The notes under the pieces were generated by a model. The model saw only the letters and a list, made by a program, of their open reading frames with translations. It ran no database searches and had not been told where the DNA came from. A stretch of 64,000 bases of DNA from Glycine soja (Eukaryota; Streptophyta; Magnoliopsida; Fabales; Fabaceae): assembly GCF_004193775.1 (NCBI RefSeq), contig NC_041011.1, positions 9,761,656-9,825,655 on the forward strand. The letters are read 5' to 3'. The translations under genes and the position numbers were made by a program. Positions 1-10,737 of the stretch are shown in pieces (position 1 is the first letter of the stretch; each line of letters opens with the position of its first letter).

Positions 1-283
1 TATATCCAAAGACAAAGCACAAGCCCTGAAGATGGAACTCCTTCTTCTGATACAGTCAGCACCAATGTGTAGCTTTCCCATGTTCAAGGATACAAAAACG
101 AAGGCACCAATAGGGCCAAGTTTCCATTATTTTCTAAAGCTTAAAATCCAATCCAGAGTTGAATGTGAAATCCCTTTTCATGGTTGCGATTGATCAAAGA
201 AACAACCACACAGGTATCTCAAGGGCCATATCAAAACTTCACTATAAGCCTAAAATCTTACAAAATAAGATGGGATAATTTTT

Positions 284-494
284 TTTCAGTCCCTATACTT
301 TCGGTGTAACTTGTTTGTAATCCCAAACTTCAAGTTTATAGTCCTGAACTTAACAAAATTAGTGGTTTCGGTCCCTCTTCACGCTATGTGGAGGGACGAA
401 AACCATTGTTTTTTCTAAAGTTCAGGAACCAAATTGATCAAAGCTCAAGTACAATGACTAATAACAATTTTTATCGAAAGTACGTAGGCTAAAA
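284..494. repeat. MITE-like inverted-repeat element
   Basis: The left end reads TTTCAGTCCCTATACTTTCG (284-303). The right end is its imperfect inverted complement, CGAAAGTACGTAGGCTAAAA (475-494). The interior keeps partial complementarity. This 'tagtccctatactttcg' end is very common in legume genomes (knowledge, not searched). A single related end occurs near 53,660. No target duplication was confirmed. Confidence 0.6.
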
Positions 495-653
495 ACATAT
501 TTTTCCAAATAAAATTATAACATATTTTACTCTATGAATCTCCTGGTGTTAAGACAAGTACAGAATCTATAATTCTAAATCATTAACTGTTTTCGCAACT
601 CCTACTTCATTTTCCTTTGAACCACAAACAAATTCCACAAGAGAACCCGAAAA

Positions 654-657
<4 letters not shown>

Positions 658-702
<45 letters not shown>
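658..702. repeat. (AT)n microsatellite
   Basis: An uninterrupted AT dinucleotide run of about 22 units lies in the intron of the NC-domain gene. A GA run (about 725-745) follows it and abuts the exon 2 donor. Confidence 0.95.
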
Positions 703-705
<3 letters not shown>

Positions 706-747
706 GAAATTAAAATAGAAAAGTGAAGAGAGAGAGAGAGAGAGAAC

Positions 748-983
748 CGTGATGAGCGTATATGTAAGCAGTCCTCCAAGAGTAGATGTGATCCCCTGGT
801 TTCAGGCTCTCTCTAGTTACTCTGCGCATCCATTGTTTCAATTCAGCAATGTTTTTTTTTCAGACAACAACAAACGCAGAATCAAAAAAACCTTAAAAAT
901 ACCAAAAGGGTGTTTTTAGTTTTTAGTTTTCACCAACGTTGGAGGAAGGAAAGTTAAGCGTACCTGTTAGACAGAAGCCCCAT
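748..983 (-). CDS. NC/LRAT-domain protein, first two coding exons (partial)
   Basis: Exon 1 coding (983-964) gives MGLLSN plus two bases of the next codon, ending AACAG before GTACGC. Exon 2 (821-748) starts after GCGCAG and gives RVTRES then KPGDHIYSWRTAYIYAHHG. This is the start of the plant NC domain (LRAT/NlpC-P60-like fold), with the characteristic GDHIY and the HH pair that supplies the family's catalytic histidine. The reading frame joins cleanly across the intron (phase 2). The remaining domain, including the expected catalytic Cys, is not in the window. Arabidopsis homologues are small proteins with an LRAT-like acyltransferase fold; the substrate of this one cannot be told. The ATG was chosen because it opens the conserved N-terminus and is preceded by a clean leader. 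A 10-kb MULE is inserted about 325 bp upstream. Confidence 0.85.
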
Positions 984-1299
984 ATCTCCGTTACCGTTAT
1001 TCCCTTTCTGATCAGAACGGAACAGACTTCGATTCCTCTCTTTGTTATTGGGATGGGGAGAGTGGAGGATAGAAGAAACGGTTTGGAGTGGGAATGACGG
1101 TTGTGCCCTTCGGCGATAGCTTCGCCGTTAAGGAAAAGTGACGGTGGGAAACTGGAAACTGGAATGAGATTGAGACTTGAGGATGGGTTAAAAGGAGACA
1201 ACACGTTGATACGACAACGATGCTTTCATTTATTGGAACTTGCACACGTAGAGTGATGGAGAAAAAAATATTAAGATTAGAGGTGCAGCAGCAACATGC
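984..1299 (-). promoter_or_regulatory. Leader and proximal promoter of the NC-domain gene
   Basis: This is upstream of the minus-strand ATG at 983. It contains C/T-rich leader-like sequence and longer open frames without homology. No clear TATA box is visible. The upstream sequence is cut at 1300-1308 by the MULE; the original promoter resumes at 11,623. The gene may therefore now use sequence in the MULE end for distal regulation (inference). Confidence 0.45.
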
Positions 1300-1345
1300 G
1301 CCAACTTGGGGATATGCTAGGTGCACCCAGCAATATTGCTGGTGC
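1300..1345 (+). repeat. MULE left target duplication and terminal inverted repeat
   Basis: The direct repeat GCCAACTTG (1300-1308) is followed by GGGATATGCTAGGTGCACCC and CAGCAATATTG. The right end, reverse-complemented, reads GGGAATTGCTACGTGCACCC and CAGCAATATTG, so nearly every base of the first 30 matches. A 9-bp duplication is the hallmark of Mutator-like elements. Confidence 0.93.
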
Positions 1346-1850
1346 ACCCAGAAATTTATTGAAAGGTCAATTTTGCCCTTCATTTAAAAACTTAAAAAAC
1401 TTTTTCCCTCTTTCGGAAGCATTCTCTCTTCTTCATTTCTCTCTTCCGCGAAAGCTTCCTTTCTCTTCTCTCTTCCGTGACGAGCTCGGTGGTGGTCTTC
1501 TTCTCCGCGAGGCTTCTCCGCCAGCCCTTAGACCCATTTGCATTCGAGGTAGGTGGCCTTCTTCTTAGCTTTGGTTTTGTTATGCACTATATTTGTAGCA
1601 TTTAGGGTAGGTTAGTTGAACCTTAGGTTAGTTTAACCTTAGGGTAGAAGACGCCGGAAAAAATGGTGAAAGCTTGGTGACGGTGGCGCCTTCCGAAAGA
1701 CCCGTTTGGGGTTCTTCCGGAACTTCCAGAAGAAGGTCTTTCGGAAGATTTCCGGAAGAAGGGTTCTTCCGGAAGTAATGAAACGTCTTCCCCATTTTAC
1801 TAATTTACTAATTTTAAATTACTTATGTATTTTTTATAAATGAAGTAGTT
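1346..1850. repeat. MULE left subterminal arm with TTCCGGAA palindromes
   Basis: The region has C/T-rich leader-like sequence (1370-1560) and then a cluster of TTCCGGAA, CTTCCGGAA and one-mismatch variants (about 1684-1775). The same palindrome clusters recur in the right arm (10,770-10,935 and 11,460-11,550). Such subterminal repeats are candidate transposase-binding or silencing sites; the role is inference. Confidence 0.6.
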
Positions 1851-2700
1851 TATTTTTATAAATAAAGTTGTGTATGTTTGGAAATTTTTTTCCCCATTTT
1901 TGTTTTATTTTTATATATAATTTTAGTTGTGTATGTTTACTAATTATATATTTTGAAATTAGTTGTGTTTTTTTTGTTTATAAATAAACTTTTTTATTTT
2001 ATTATAAATAAAGTTGTTTATTTTATTATAAATGAAGTATTTTTTTTTTATAAATGAAGTTGTTTAATTTTTTTTAAAATTAAGTTGTGGATGTTTAATA
2101 ATTAATTATTTGTATATTAGTTGTGGTTTTTTATAAATGAAGTTTTTTTTAAAAAAAAAAAGTTGTGGATGTTTAGTAATTAATTATTTTTATATTAGTT
2201 GTGTTTTTTTTATAAATGAAGTTGTTTATTTTTTTTTAAATTAAGTTGTGGATGTTTATTAAATAATTGAGTTGTGTTTTTTTTATAAATGAATTTTTTT
2301 AAATTTTTTTAAAATTAAGTTGTGGATGTTTACTAATTAATTTTTTTTACATTAGTTGTGGTTTTTTATAAATGAAGTTGTGGATGTTTAGTAATTAATT
2401 ATTTTTATATTTGTTGTGTTTTTTTTTTTTTATAAATGAAGTTGTTTATTTTTTAAAAAAATTAAGTTGTGGATGTTTACTAAATAATTTAGTTGCGTTT
2501 TTTTTATAAATGAAGTTTTTTAATTTTTTTTTAAATTAAGTTGTGGATGTTTACTAATTAATTTTTTTTACATTAGTTGTGTTTTTTTTATAAATGAAGT
2601 TGTTTAATTTTATTTTTTAAAATTATGTTGTGTATGTTTTCAAATAATTTGATTTAAATTAGTTTTATTTGTTTATAAATAAACTTGTTTTATTTTTATA
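1850..2700 (+). repeat. Degenerate AT-rich tandem repeat, about 75-85 bp period
   Basis: The phrase GTTGTGGATGTTTA recurs at about 2084, 2162, 2245, 2319, 2377, 2465 and 2539, separated by poly-T and TATAAATGAAGT segments. It lies between the left arm and the acceptor-like TTTGCAG (2749-2755) in front of the MAIN-like ATG, so it is probably a leader intron of that gene. Confidence 0.7.
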
Positions 2701-2758
2701 AAGAAAGTTGTGTATATTTTGACCGAAAAAAATACGTGTTCGACATGATTTGCAGATC

Positions 2759-4800
2759 ATGGCTAGAACACGAGGTTTAGGTCGTGCCATAGGTAGACTT
2801 GTAAGCAGAGATAGACATGATGACCATGATGCAGCTGATGTTCCCGAGAGGCGTAGGCCTACTGCCTCAGCCCGTAGGCAACGAGTTCATCAGATGACTA
2901 CGGAGGGACGTGATATGGCTGAGGACGTTGCTGACATGACTGACGATGTCCCTGATCTGGCTGCGGAGGCACCTGAGATGCGTGGGGACATACAGGGTGT
3001 TGATGATGCTCAAGGGTCAGATGCTGATGATGCTACTGAGGGATTCCCTGGTGGGCCACGTGACCCGTCAGTACTGACATCATTTGTGGACCATGTTGCA
3101 CATGCTGTTTGGAGTGGACAGGTATTTTAATTTGTTAATTATTTATCATTGTTGATTTATTTGTTTGTCATTAATTTTTTTTAATAATTGTATAATTTGT
3201 ACTTCAAATCAGGAACGTCCTGATTTGAAGTTAGTGTCACATGGGAGGAAGGTGACACTGATTGGGAGGCCAGTGCCTGAGATTGAAGGCCTGGTGGCTG
3301 CCATAAGATTAAGTCCACTGATCGATTGTTCAGTTATTACTGGCGATCCTGGACTGATATCCGCATTCGTGGAGAGGTGGCACGGTGAGACCAGCACCTT
3401 CCACCTTCCGGTAGGAGAGTTGACGATCACATTGGATGATGTGTCGTCACTCCTTCATTTGCCCATCACTGGCGCGTTGCACAGTTTCCATGCTCTTTCT
3501 ACGGAGGAGGCCAGATTTTTGCTGACAGAGTTGCTCGAGGTGTCTGCCGAGGAGGCTAGAGCCGAGACAGCACTGACTCGTGGGGCATATGTACGACTAG
3601 GATGGGTTCGTGACATTTATGAGACGAGATGTTAGGCCTGGCGGTGGATTGTCGCAGCTCGCGCTTATCTGTTGCACCTGATCGGTTGCACTCTTTTTGC
3701 TAATAAGAGTGCAACATACGTGCATGTGGTTCACCTTGACGCTTTCCGGGACCTCGCTCAGAGTGGTGGTTATGCTTGGGGAGTTGCTGCGTTGGTTCAT
3801 ATGTATGACCAGTTAGATGAAGCTTGTAGGACCACCACACGATAGCTTGCGGGGTACTTGACGCTACTACAGGTAAATTTTGTGTTTTTTAATATGTTAC
3901 GTTCGATTATGATTTAAACATGTTTTTATGTTATGCTAACCTCATTTATTATGTAGTGCTGGATCTATGAGCACTTCCCTAGTGTGCACCAGTGCGTGAC
4001 AGATGATACATACCAGGAGACATCCCCACGTGCTTCCTAGTGGTTGACGTCGAAGGCGCACATGAAGGGAATCACAGGAGCACCTTACGGGGCACGTTGT
4101 GATGGTTTGACCGTCACAGATGTGTCCTGGTTGCCGTACACAGAGCATCAGGGGGTTAGGGCCTTTCAGGAGATTTCATCATTCCAGGGTCAGCTGAGAT
4201 GGGGTCCTATGGTGGTCATAGCTCGACCGGAGAGGGTGGTACGACAGTTTGGTTACATCCAAAGCATTCCTCCGCCGCCTGTTAGTGCTCGATTGTCACA
4301 CGATGATATAGATGACAGGTGGATGCATTTTGAGGAGCACTTATTACCTGCGGGTGAGCTTTGTCTAGTGCCTGGGCAAGTATCTGCGGATTACATGGAG
4401 TGGTTTTTCCGCATATCTCACCCATTCATGATATCGACCCAGGCAGGTGACCAGCCGAGTGATGCACCAGCTGCAGACCCTGAGGAGTATATACAGCCGC
4501 CCAGCCCCCAGGTCCCAGTGGCATTTGACCCCCTCCACATGTGGTAAGATTTTTTGCGCCTTTAATATTTGATGAGTTGTTATTTATTTTAAATTTTATA
4601 ATAAATGTTTTTAATGACTGTGACAAGATGATTACGACGAATATGAGGCGATTGCACAGAGGTTGGAGCGTGTGCTCAACCTTAGGATGGTCAGCACAGA
4701 GTTATATGAGATTATGCAGGACTGCCTGATGATCGCCAGAGGGGGAGCCAGTGCTGATGGAAGTGTCAGGGCTCGTCAGAGACGCCGCACGGAGCATTGA
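2759..4800 (+). pseudogene. MAIN-like plant mobile domain (PMD) gene, broken
   Basis: Four exons are recognisable: 2759-3121, 3213-3872, 3957-4543 and about 4628-4800. Introns run GT..AG and the first two junctions are in phase 0. Exon 1 is acidic and low-complexity (MARTRGLGRAIGRLVSRD). Exons 2-3 carry the PMD: EGLVAAIRLSPLIDCSVITG, DVSSLLHLPITG, YAWGVAALVHMYDQLDEA, QLRWGPMVVIARPERVVRQF. Exon 4 ends ARQRRRTEH. PMD proteins (MAIN, MAIL1) act in silencing and genome stability in Arabidopsis, and PMD genes are often carried by transposons. Lesions: TAG at 3633-3635, 3843-3845 and 4038-4040; the first two stand where homologues have Gln. The exon 3-4 join as drawn is out of frame by one base, so there is a further small indel or another junction. 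It is a broken gene rather than a host gene. Confidence 0.88.
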
Positions 4801-5254
4801 TTATTGTATTTATTTTTTGTCTTGTAGTTGACATGAATATTTGTAATTATTACAGTTTTTTGTTTGATATAGTTGACTTGTTTTGCATAGTTTATTAGTT
4901 TATAATATAGTTTATTATTCCGATTGTGGTCCTTAAGCGAAGTTTGCGAGTGTTTTAAATTAATTTTTAAAAAAGTGAACCTAAAATCATGAGTTTTGTT
5001 TGTAAGAATTACATTAAAAATAAGTGTTTTTAAAATCATTCATAATTCATAATTCATAATTATGTGTTAGTAAGATTTTTAAAGTAATTATCATATATAA
5101 TAAATTATGATTCGATCATAATTTACACTATTAATATATAATTTTTTTTATATAAAAAATAATAAGCTCGTACCAAAAACAAAATATTTTAAAAAAAATT
5201 ACATGAAAATGAAATCGCCATATAAGATACTACAAAGATCACTTTAAAAAAAAT
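4801..5254. other. AT-rich spacer in the MULE
   Basis: This is the 3-prime flank of the MAIN-like gene up to the tandem repeats. It is AT-rich with no coding signal and probably contains the gene's 3-prime UTR. Confidence 0.5.
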
Positions 5255-6014
5255 CATGTTTAAGTACCCATTTTTTGGGTTTTTTTCCGTGGGTGTGTCA
5301 GTGCCGTGAGACAATGGAGGGCCGCTATTTCTCATGTTTGGACGTCAAAGAACCCAAAAAAATTATTCCCGTTCCCCGGTTCCATCAAATAACACCTAAA
5401 AACAAAGCCAGAAAATTCAAAAAAATAGGAATCCGACCCTTTTTCATGTTCAAGTACCCATGTTTGGGATTTTTTTTCCGTGGGTGTGCCAGTGCCGTGA
5501 GACAATGGAGGGCCGCTATTTCTCATGTTTGGACGTCAAAGAACCCAAAAAAATTATTCCCGTTCCCCGGTTCCGTCAAATAACACCTAAAAAAAAGCCA
5601 GAAAATCCTAAAAATAGGAATCTGGCCCTTTTTCATGTTCAAGTACCCATGTTTGGGATTTTTTTTCCGTGGGTGTGCCAGTGCCGTGAGACAATGGAGG
5701 ACTGCTATTTCTCATGTTTGGACGTCAAAGAACCCAAAAAAATTATTCCCGTTCCCCGGTTCCGTCAAATAACACCTAAAAACAAAGACAGAAAATCCAA
5801 AAAAATAGGAATCCGACCCTTTTTCATGTTCAAGTACCCATGTTTGGGATTTTTTTTCGTGGGTGTGCCCGTGCCGTGAGACAATGGAGGGCCGCTATTT
5901 CTCATGTTTGGATGTCAAAAAACCCAAAAAAGTTATTCCTGTTCCCCGGTTTCGTCAAATAACACCTAAAAACAAAGACAGAAAATCCAAAAAAATAGGA
6001 ATCCGACCCTTCTA
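5255..6014 (+). repeat. Four tandem copies of a 190-bp repeat
   Basis: The marker ACAATGGAGG recurs at 5311, 5502, 5691 and 5881, giving periods of 191, 189 and 190 bp. Each unit contains TTCATGTTCAAGTACCCATG, a poly-T run, CCGTGGGTGTG, TCTCATGTTTGGACGTCAAA and CCCGTTCCCCGGTTCCGTCA. The copies differ by a few substitutions and small indels. The array sits between the 3-prime ends of the plus-strand MAIN-like gene and the minus-strand PB1-like ORF. Open frames through it are by-products of the repeat. Confidence 0.95.
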
Positions 6015-6129
6015 ACAATTAATTTTTTGGACCATTGAAACAACACATTCAACTTTATTATGGGAATTAAACACGCCGTAAACAGATAAAGGTTACATCA
6101 ACGAAAAAGCAAAAAAATAAACATCACAT

Positions 6130-6963
6130 TCAGTTGTTTAGCGATGTCCCAGTGACCTCGTCTTCGATTTTCACTTCATATTTAGTAAAGACAGTTAAAA
6201 TTTCTATTGGTCCATATTTTTTCCAGTAGTTAGATTGTACTAGCACCTTCAGCAGTTCTTCGTTGGTCCTCAGCTCATTTATTTCATATTTTATAAGCGT
6301 ATCTGAATACTCAAAGTGAGCTGGTTGGCGGAAAAACAATCGTCTTATCGTTTGTGATTTGTGAATTCCAAGAGGGGGAATCCCTTTAGGTGCAACTTGC
6401 TTTATTAAATTATTCAGTTCACCGATGGTACATGTTGAAGGAATTTGAAATTTCTTAGGATTTTTTCCTGTGAACGCGCATCTAACAAATTTGTTCTGCG
6501 ATGGTGGCATGTTCCATTTCCCGTTGTAATACAGGATCGCGTCATGAGTACTGGGCATAGTGCGTTCAAGTAAGTTTATTATTCCATCTGGTGTTCTTCC
6601 AACAGTGCATAATAACTCAATCGGACCAACACAAGAAAATTGATCATTACACATTAACATTGTGTTGACATCGTCATCATTTATCAATTTCATACACTGA
6701 AAGCGAATTTGGTTACATATATTGGTGAATGGCTTCCGGTAGTGAATTTCATCCAAAAATTGTTTGTTGGATAGCTAAAGGGTATTGTGTATTCTGGTTT
6801 TTAGGCTTGCAAAATCACAGCTATTTGGTACTCGAATGGGCACCGGAGTTGAAGTTTGGAAGTAAACGCCAGTATCATTGTGAATAATTGATCCATTTGG
6901 AAAAATGAAAGCCAACCTTGAGTTGACAATCGTCTGACTGCTAGTTTCTCCTAAAAATGTCAT
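6130..6963 (-). pseudogene. PB1-like accessory ORF of the MULE, one nonsense codon
   Basis: The single reading frame runs from ATG 6963 to TAA 6130, interrupted by one TAG (6777-6775) between RIHNTL and LSNKQFLDEIHY. The frame stays open above the ATG but has no earlier ATG. The sequence SRLAFIFPNGSIIHNDTGVY, then DDDVNTMLMCNDQFSCVGPI and ELLCTVGRTPDGI, resembles the PB1-like N-terminal region many plant MuDR transposases carry. Here it is a separate gene downstream of the transposase. PB1-type folds mediate protein-protein contacts, so a partner role to the transposase is inferred. The TAG stands where Gln would fit (CAG to TAG). The C-terminal half (ILTVFTKYEVKIEDEVTG) is unassigned. Confidence 0.7.
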
Positions 6964-7355
6964 ACTTTGTGTATCAATTGGGAGACTATTTGAAAGCAAG
7001 ATAATGTGTGATTTATTAGTCGTTTCTGCTATATATATAGATGGTTGTGATCGAGCGATTGCTTAACTTTGTTTACAAAAAAATATGCACACGTGAACAT
7101 GTTTCGTGTTTATGTTTCCTTCAGAATGTGTAGTCAAGTCAGTCAATGTGTTGTCGCGCTCAAACTTTAATACGCATGCATGTCATTATGTGTTGTCAAT
7201 TATGACAATGATGTATGCTGCACGCGTAAATGATTTTTGTTGGACCAACAATTTTCTTGCTTAACCAAACGAGTACTTAATAATATTAATTGGTTAGTAA
7301 TGGGTTACAACAAATTATATCGCATAATGAATACAATTACATAAACAATGCATGT

Positions 7356-10303
7356 TTAGTCTTCATTTAGGTCGACATAGTGTCTTTTGAATGACATCAA
7401 GCTTGTGTATTGCTGCATTATACTAATATATGGAATTGTCAACTGCTTTGCTTGAGAATAACAATTGCTTGACCACAACAACGCTGGAGGCGGTAAGGGA
7501 CAATGGTCTTTCAAATAAACCTGTTGTACATGAACAAAGATTATATCATGCGATGATCGTGTCAAACGAACCAGCGAAGTCATTGCATAATTGTTATACT
7601 AACTATATTCAATGTACCTGAACAAAATGATTTCCAAACATGTGACCGACGCATATCATGCGGTGCCCAGAAGAATCAGGTGGTGGTTGACTTCTAAGAG
7701 GAAAAAATGTTATGCTTTATTGTCGGGACAACGATACAAGGATTACGTTATACCGTGATGCAATCACATATCCCATCTCCGTTACATCCATCCACTTGTC
7801 CACACTAACCTGAATCAACCAAATATACACATGTAAGTAATTTAAAGATTGTTATTAAAAAAATTAACCTAAAAACTTACCTTCGAAAACCCATCAACAA
7901 GTAGGGACAACTTTAATTGTTCAAATATCTCTGTGCCACCGAAGAGGTTCATGTACTCATGCGACCACCTGCCAAGTTCTTTAATCAATTCATTACGCAC
8001 TAACGGCCACGAATCTTCCCCCATACCTAATAAAGCGGCAATGGACCGATATCCACAATTACCGTCCGCTTTCACATCCACAACATCACGAATGAAACCT
8101 TGAATGAATGGCACAAATTGATCCAACATCGGGATAATCCTTGTTGGCTGAGGCAGTTCAGAACATGATGCACTTTGTTTGACTGGAGAGTTGCTGCTTT
8201 GGACAGAATGAAAAGCATCAACATACTCCCAGTAAGATGGATCACGCTTTGTGGATCTTTGACTTCTTTTCATCGGTTTCTTCGGTGCACCTTTAGTGTT
8301 GACCTTTGACGGAGGAAGGCACATAGAGTTATGATCAGGGTATGCAATTTCTCGAAGTTTACTCTTCAGAGTTACTTTGCCAGACACATCAAGTTCATCA
8401 AACCTTTTAGATATGATCTCTATCTCTTCCTTGATGTAGATTTTCGTCTCACATAACCCTTGGTCTGAAAAGCAAAGTCTCCTCCAGAAAACATGGACTG
8501 ACTCCAATGGGATATTGCCTGCAGTATACCTAGAAAGCTCACATGCACAAGGAAGACCATGCGTGCTTCTCATCACACAACCACAAGAAGAGAGATTGTT
8601 GTCGAGATAACGTAGACGGTCAACCTCAGAAGCAATCTGATTTAAAGTGTCCCTTGAAACCATCCCAAGAAGCCTCTTGTATAAGGTTTTTTTATATACA
8701 TGCCCAACCACATGCATACTGGTTTCAAAGGATGCTTTAATTTTGACGTGTTGCAGCGTGATCATGTTGTTCATGGCATCTCAAACACTACATAGGTCTC
8801 CAATGCTATTTTGTAGTACTCTTTTGAGAGCCCAATGAGCTGATTCAACCTTACATTTAACATACACAACAAACATGAAAATATACAACAATTAAATACC
8901 ATTTATTACTAATCCTTACTAACAAATAAAATCAGTTCTTAATACCTGTTTGTTGTTGTGTTGCCTAGGTGCATGACCTTATTCGTCCATGTTGTAATAA
9001 ATTTTTCCTTGTGGGGGATAATCCATGTGTCGTTAACATAGTCAATGAACATCGGCCAAGGCAAACAAGCAACTTGAAACTTCTGAAGTGACTCATGGAA
9101 CTGGTGTTCGGACGGACAATCAACCAAAGTACCCCAGTTATCCATTACATAGTCCCACGCATTTTTTTCACCGATTAAAGATTTGCACTTCGCCTTCACA
9201 TTCTTATCGATATGAAACCTGCACAACAAATTAGTACACTCTGGGAACACAGTTTTCACTACATTCATCAGTGCTAGGTCTCTGTCAGTGACAATAACAA
9301 CAGGGAGGCGATCGTTTCTTAAAAATAGGCCTCGAAATCGTTCCAAAGCCCATACAATATTATTAACACGCTCAGCCTCCAGATATGCAAACCCAACAGA
9401 GAATGTCATCGTCGTTGGTGTCACTCCAACAAAGTCAAGTAATAGGAGTCTGTACCTGTTTGTTTTGTAGGTACTGTCTATAAAAAAATACCAGATGACA
9501 TGCATTGCATAACTTTACTGCATCTGGGTGACACCAAAACAGATCACGCACCAAAACTTCATCCTTCAATCTATGCCAATGAATGTATTGATCACGTTCG
9601 AGAAGCTTCATCTGATGTTGTATTTCGGTATCAGCTCCTTTTATTGAAGAACAATATGCACTTCTTGCATTGTAAAATTGCTTTATCGTGGTGCAACTGT
9701 TGGCATTGTGTTCCTTCAACGTTAGCAAGATGTTTTTTGGTTTCACCATCGACTTTGTCATATCAGCAATAATTTTCTTTTCATCCTTAGTCAATCGCCC
9801 AGCGTATGGATGTCTAACTAAGGACTTGGCTAATTCATGATTGTGAATCCCACAGATCAACTTCACCATCCAACCTTCCCCTCCATGCACTGGTTTCCCA
9901 CGAAGCCTGAAGGGACAACCACATTTCCTACTCCTAGTGTCTTTTCTAACGAATTCTTTATTCCTACTCTTGTACGTACCACTCCTTTCACACCCAATTA
10001 AGATAAATAAACTTCTTCCTCTGCTACCGGTCTCTGTGTCAGACCTCATAATCACTGCAACAAATCCATTTTCATGGGCAACTGTTCGAGCCCATTGCAA
10101 AACATCATCTCGAGTACCGAATACCTACAACGCAACCCAAACATATTAATTTTTATACAAAACATCAATTCAACCAAATGACTTAAATTATCTATGATTA
10201 CCTGAGACGTATTAAAAGCATTTGAACAATCCACATGTGGTTCATTCATCTCACATTCTTCTTCATTATCATAATCATAATCCATATGAACTTCTTGTGA
10301 CAT
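7356..10303 (-). pseudogene. MULE transposase with WRKY-GCM1-like, DDE, SWIM and OTU domains, broken
   Basis: Five exons: 10303-10202, 10124-8946, 8849-7881, 7809-7618 and 7520-7356. Exon 2 begins with a FAR1/WRKY-GCM1-type zinc-binding region (KCGCPFRLRG, ICGIHNHELAK). The MULE DDE core follows (FFIDSTYKTNRYR; VIVTDRDLALMNVV; NLLCRFHIDKNVKAKC). Exon 3 has a SWIM-like CGCVMRSTHGLPCACEL, then an OTU-type protease motif (KADGNCGYRSIAALLGMG, catalytic Cys in DGNC). Exon 4 supplies a plausible His (GNHFVQ). Lesions: one extra A in a 7-A run (9482-9488) shifts frame just before the first catalytic Asp; TGA at 8783-8781 where homologues have Trp; TAA at 7719-7717 where Gln is expected; the exon 3 acceptor appears altered by one base. 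An in-frame upstream ATG (10336) is cut off by TAG (10321-10319). Confidence 0.88.
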
Positions 10304-10339
10304 CGCATAGTCATACCTCTATTGATCTTCGTCCATCTT

Positions 10340-10690
10340 AAGGACATATGCATCATACACAAGTACATTCAAATTATCATATAACCACATCCAAAAATTT
10401 ACTACACATTAAATAACAAACATATTAACAGGACATATGCATCATACAGAAGTATATTCAAATTATCATATAACCACATCCACAAATTGACTACATATTA
10501 ACTAACAAACATACTAACAACTAATACAAATATATTCTAAATTTATAACTACATTATTTACTTAAACTAAACTTATCACTATAATAAACAACTAATAAAA
10601 CATTTTTCTACTACAACAAAATACAATTATGTTACCTAAATCATTTAATATTATACCAAATCATTATACCTAATTAAACCAATAATCCAC

Positions 10691-10737
<47 letters not shown>

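Larger units (their letters stand above)
1..747 (-). other. Partial intron of the NC/LRAT-domain gene, left edge
   Basis: This stretch follows the second coding exon of the minus-strand NC-domain gene. I found no further NC-domain exon in it, so the rest of the gene should lie beyond the left edge. It holds an inverted-repeat MITE (about 284-494), an AT dinucleotide run and a GA run. The donor of exon 2 reads ACG then GTTCTC, in phase 1. Confidence 0.5.

Noticed and set aside
5275..5879. Long plus-strand frames with repeated protein text over the 190-bp array
   Set aside because: They arise because the repeat period is near a multiple of three; copies change frame between units and the text has no domain.
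8543..8838. Plus-strand frames in the MULE transposase region
   Set aside because: They overlap the minus-strand transposase exons antisense and show no domain.
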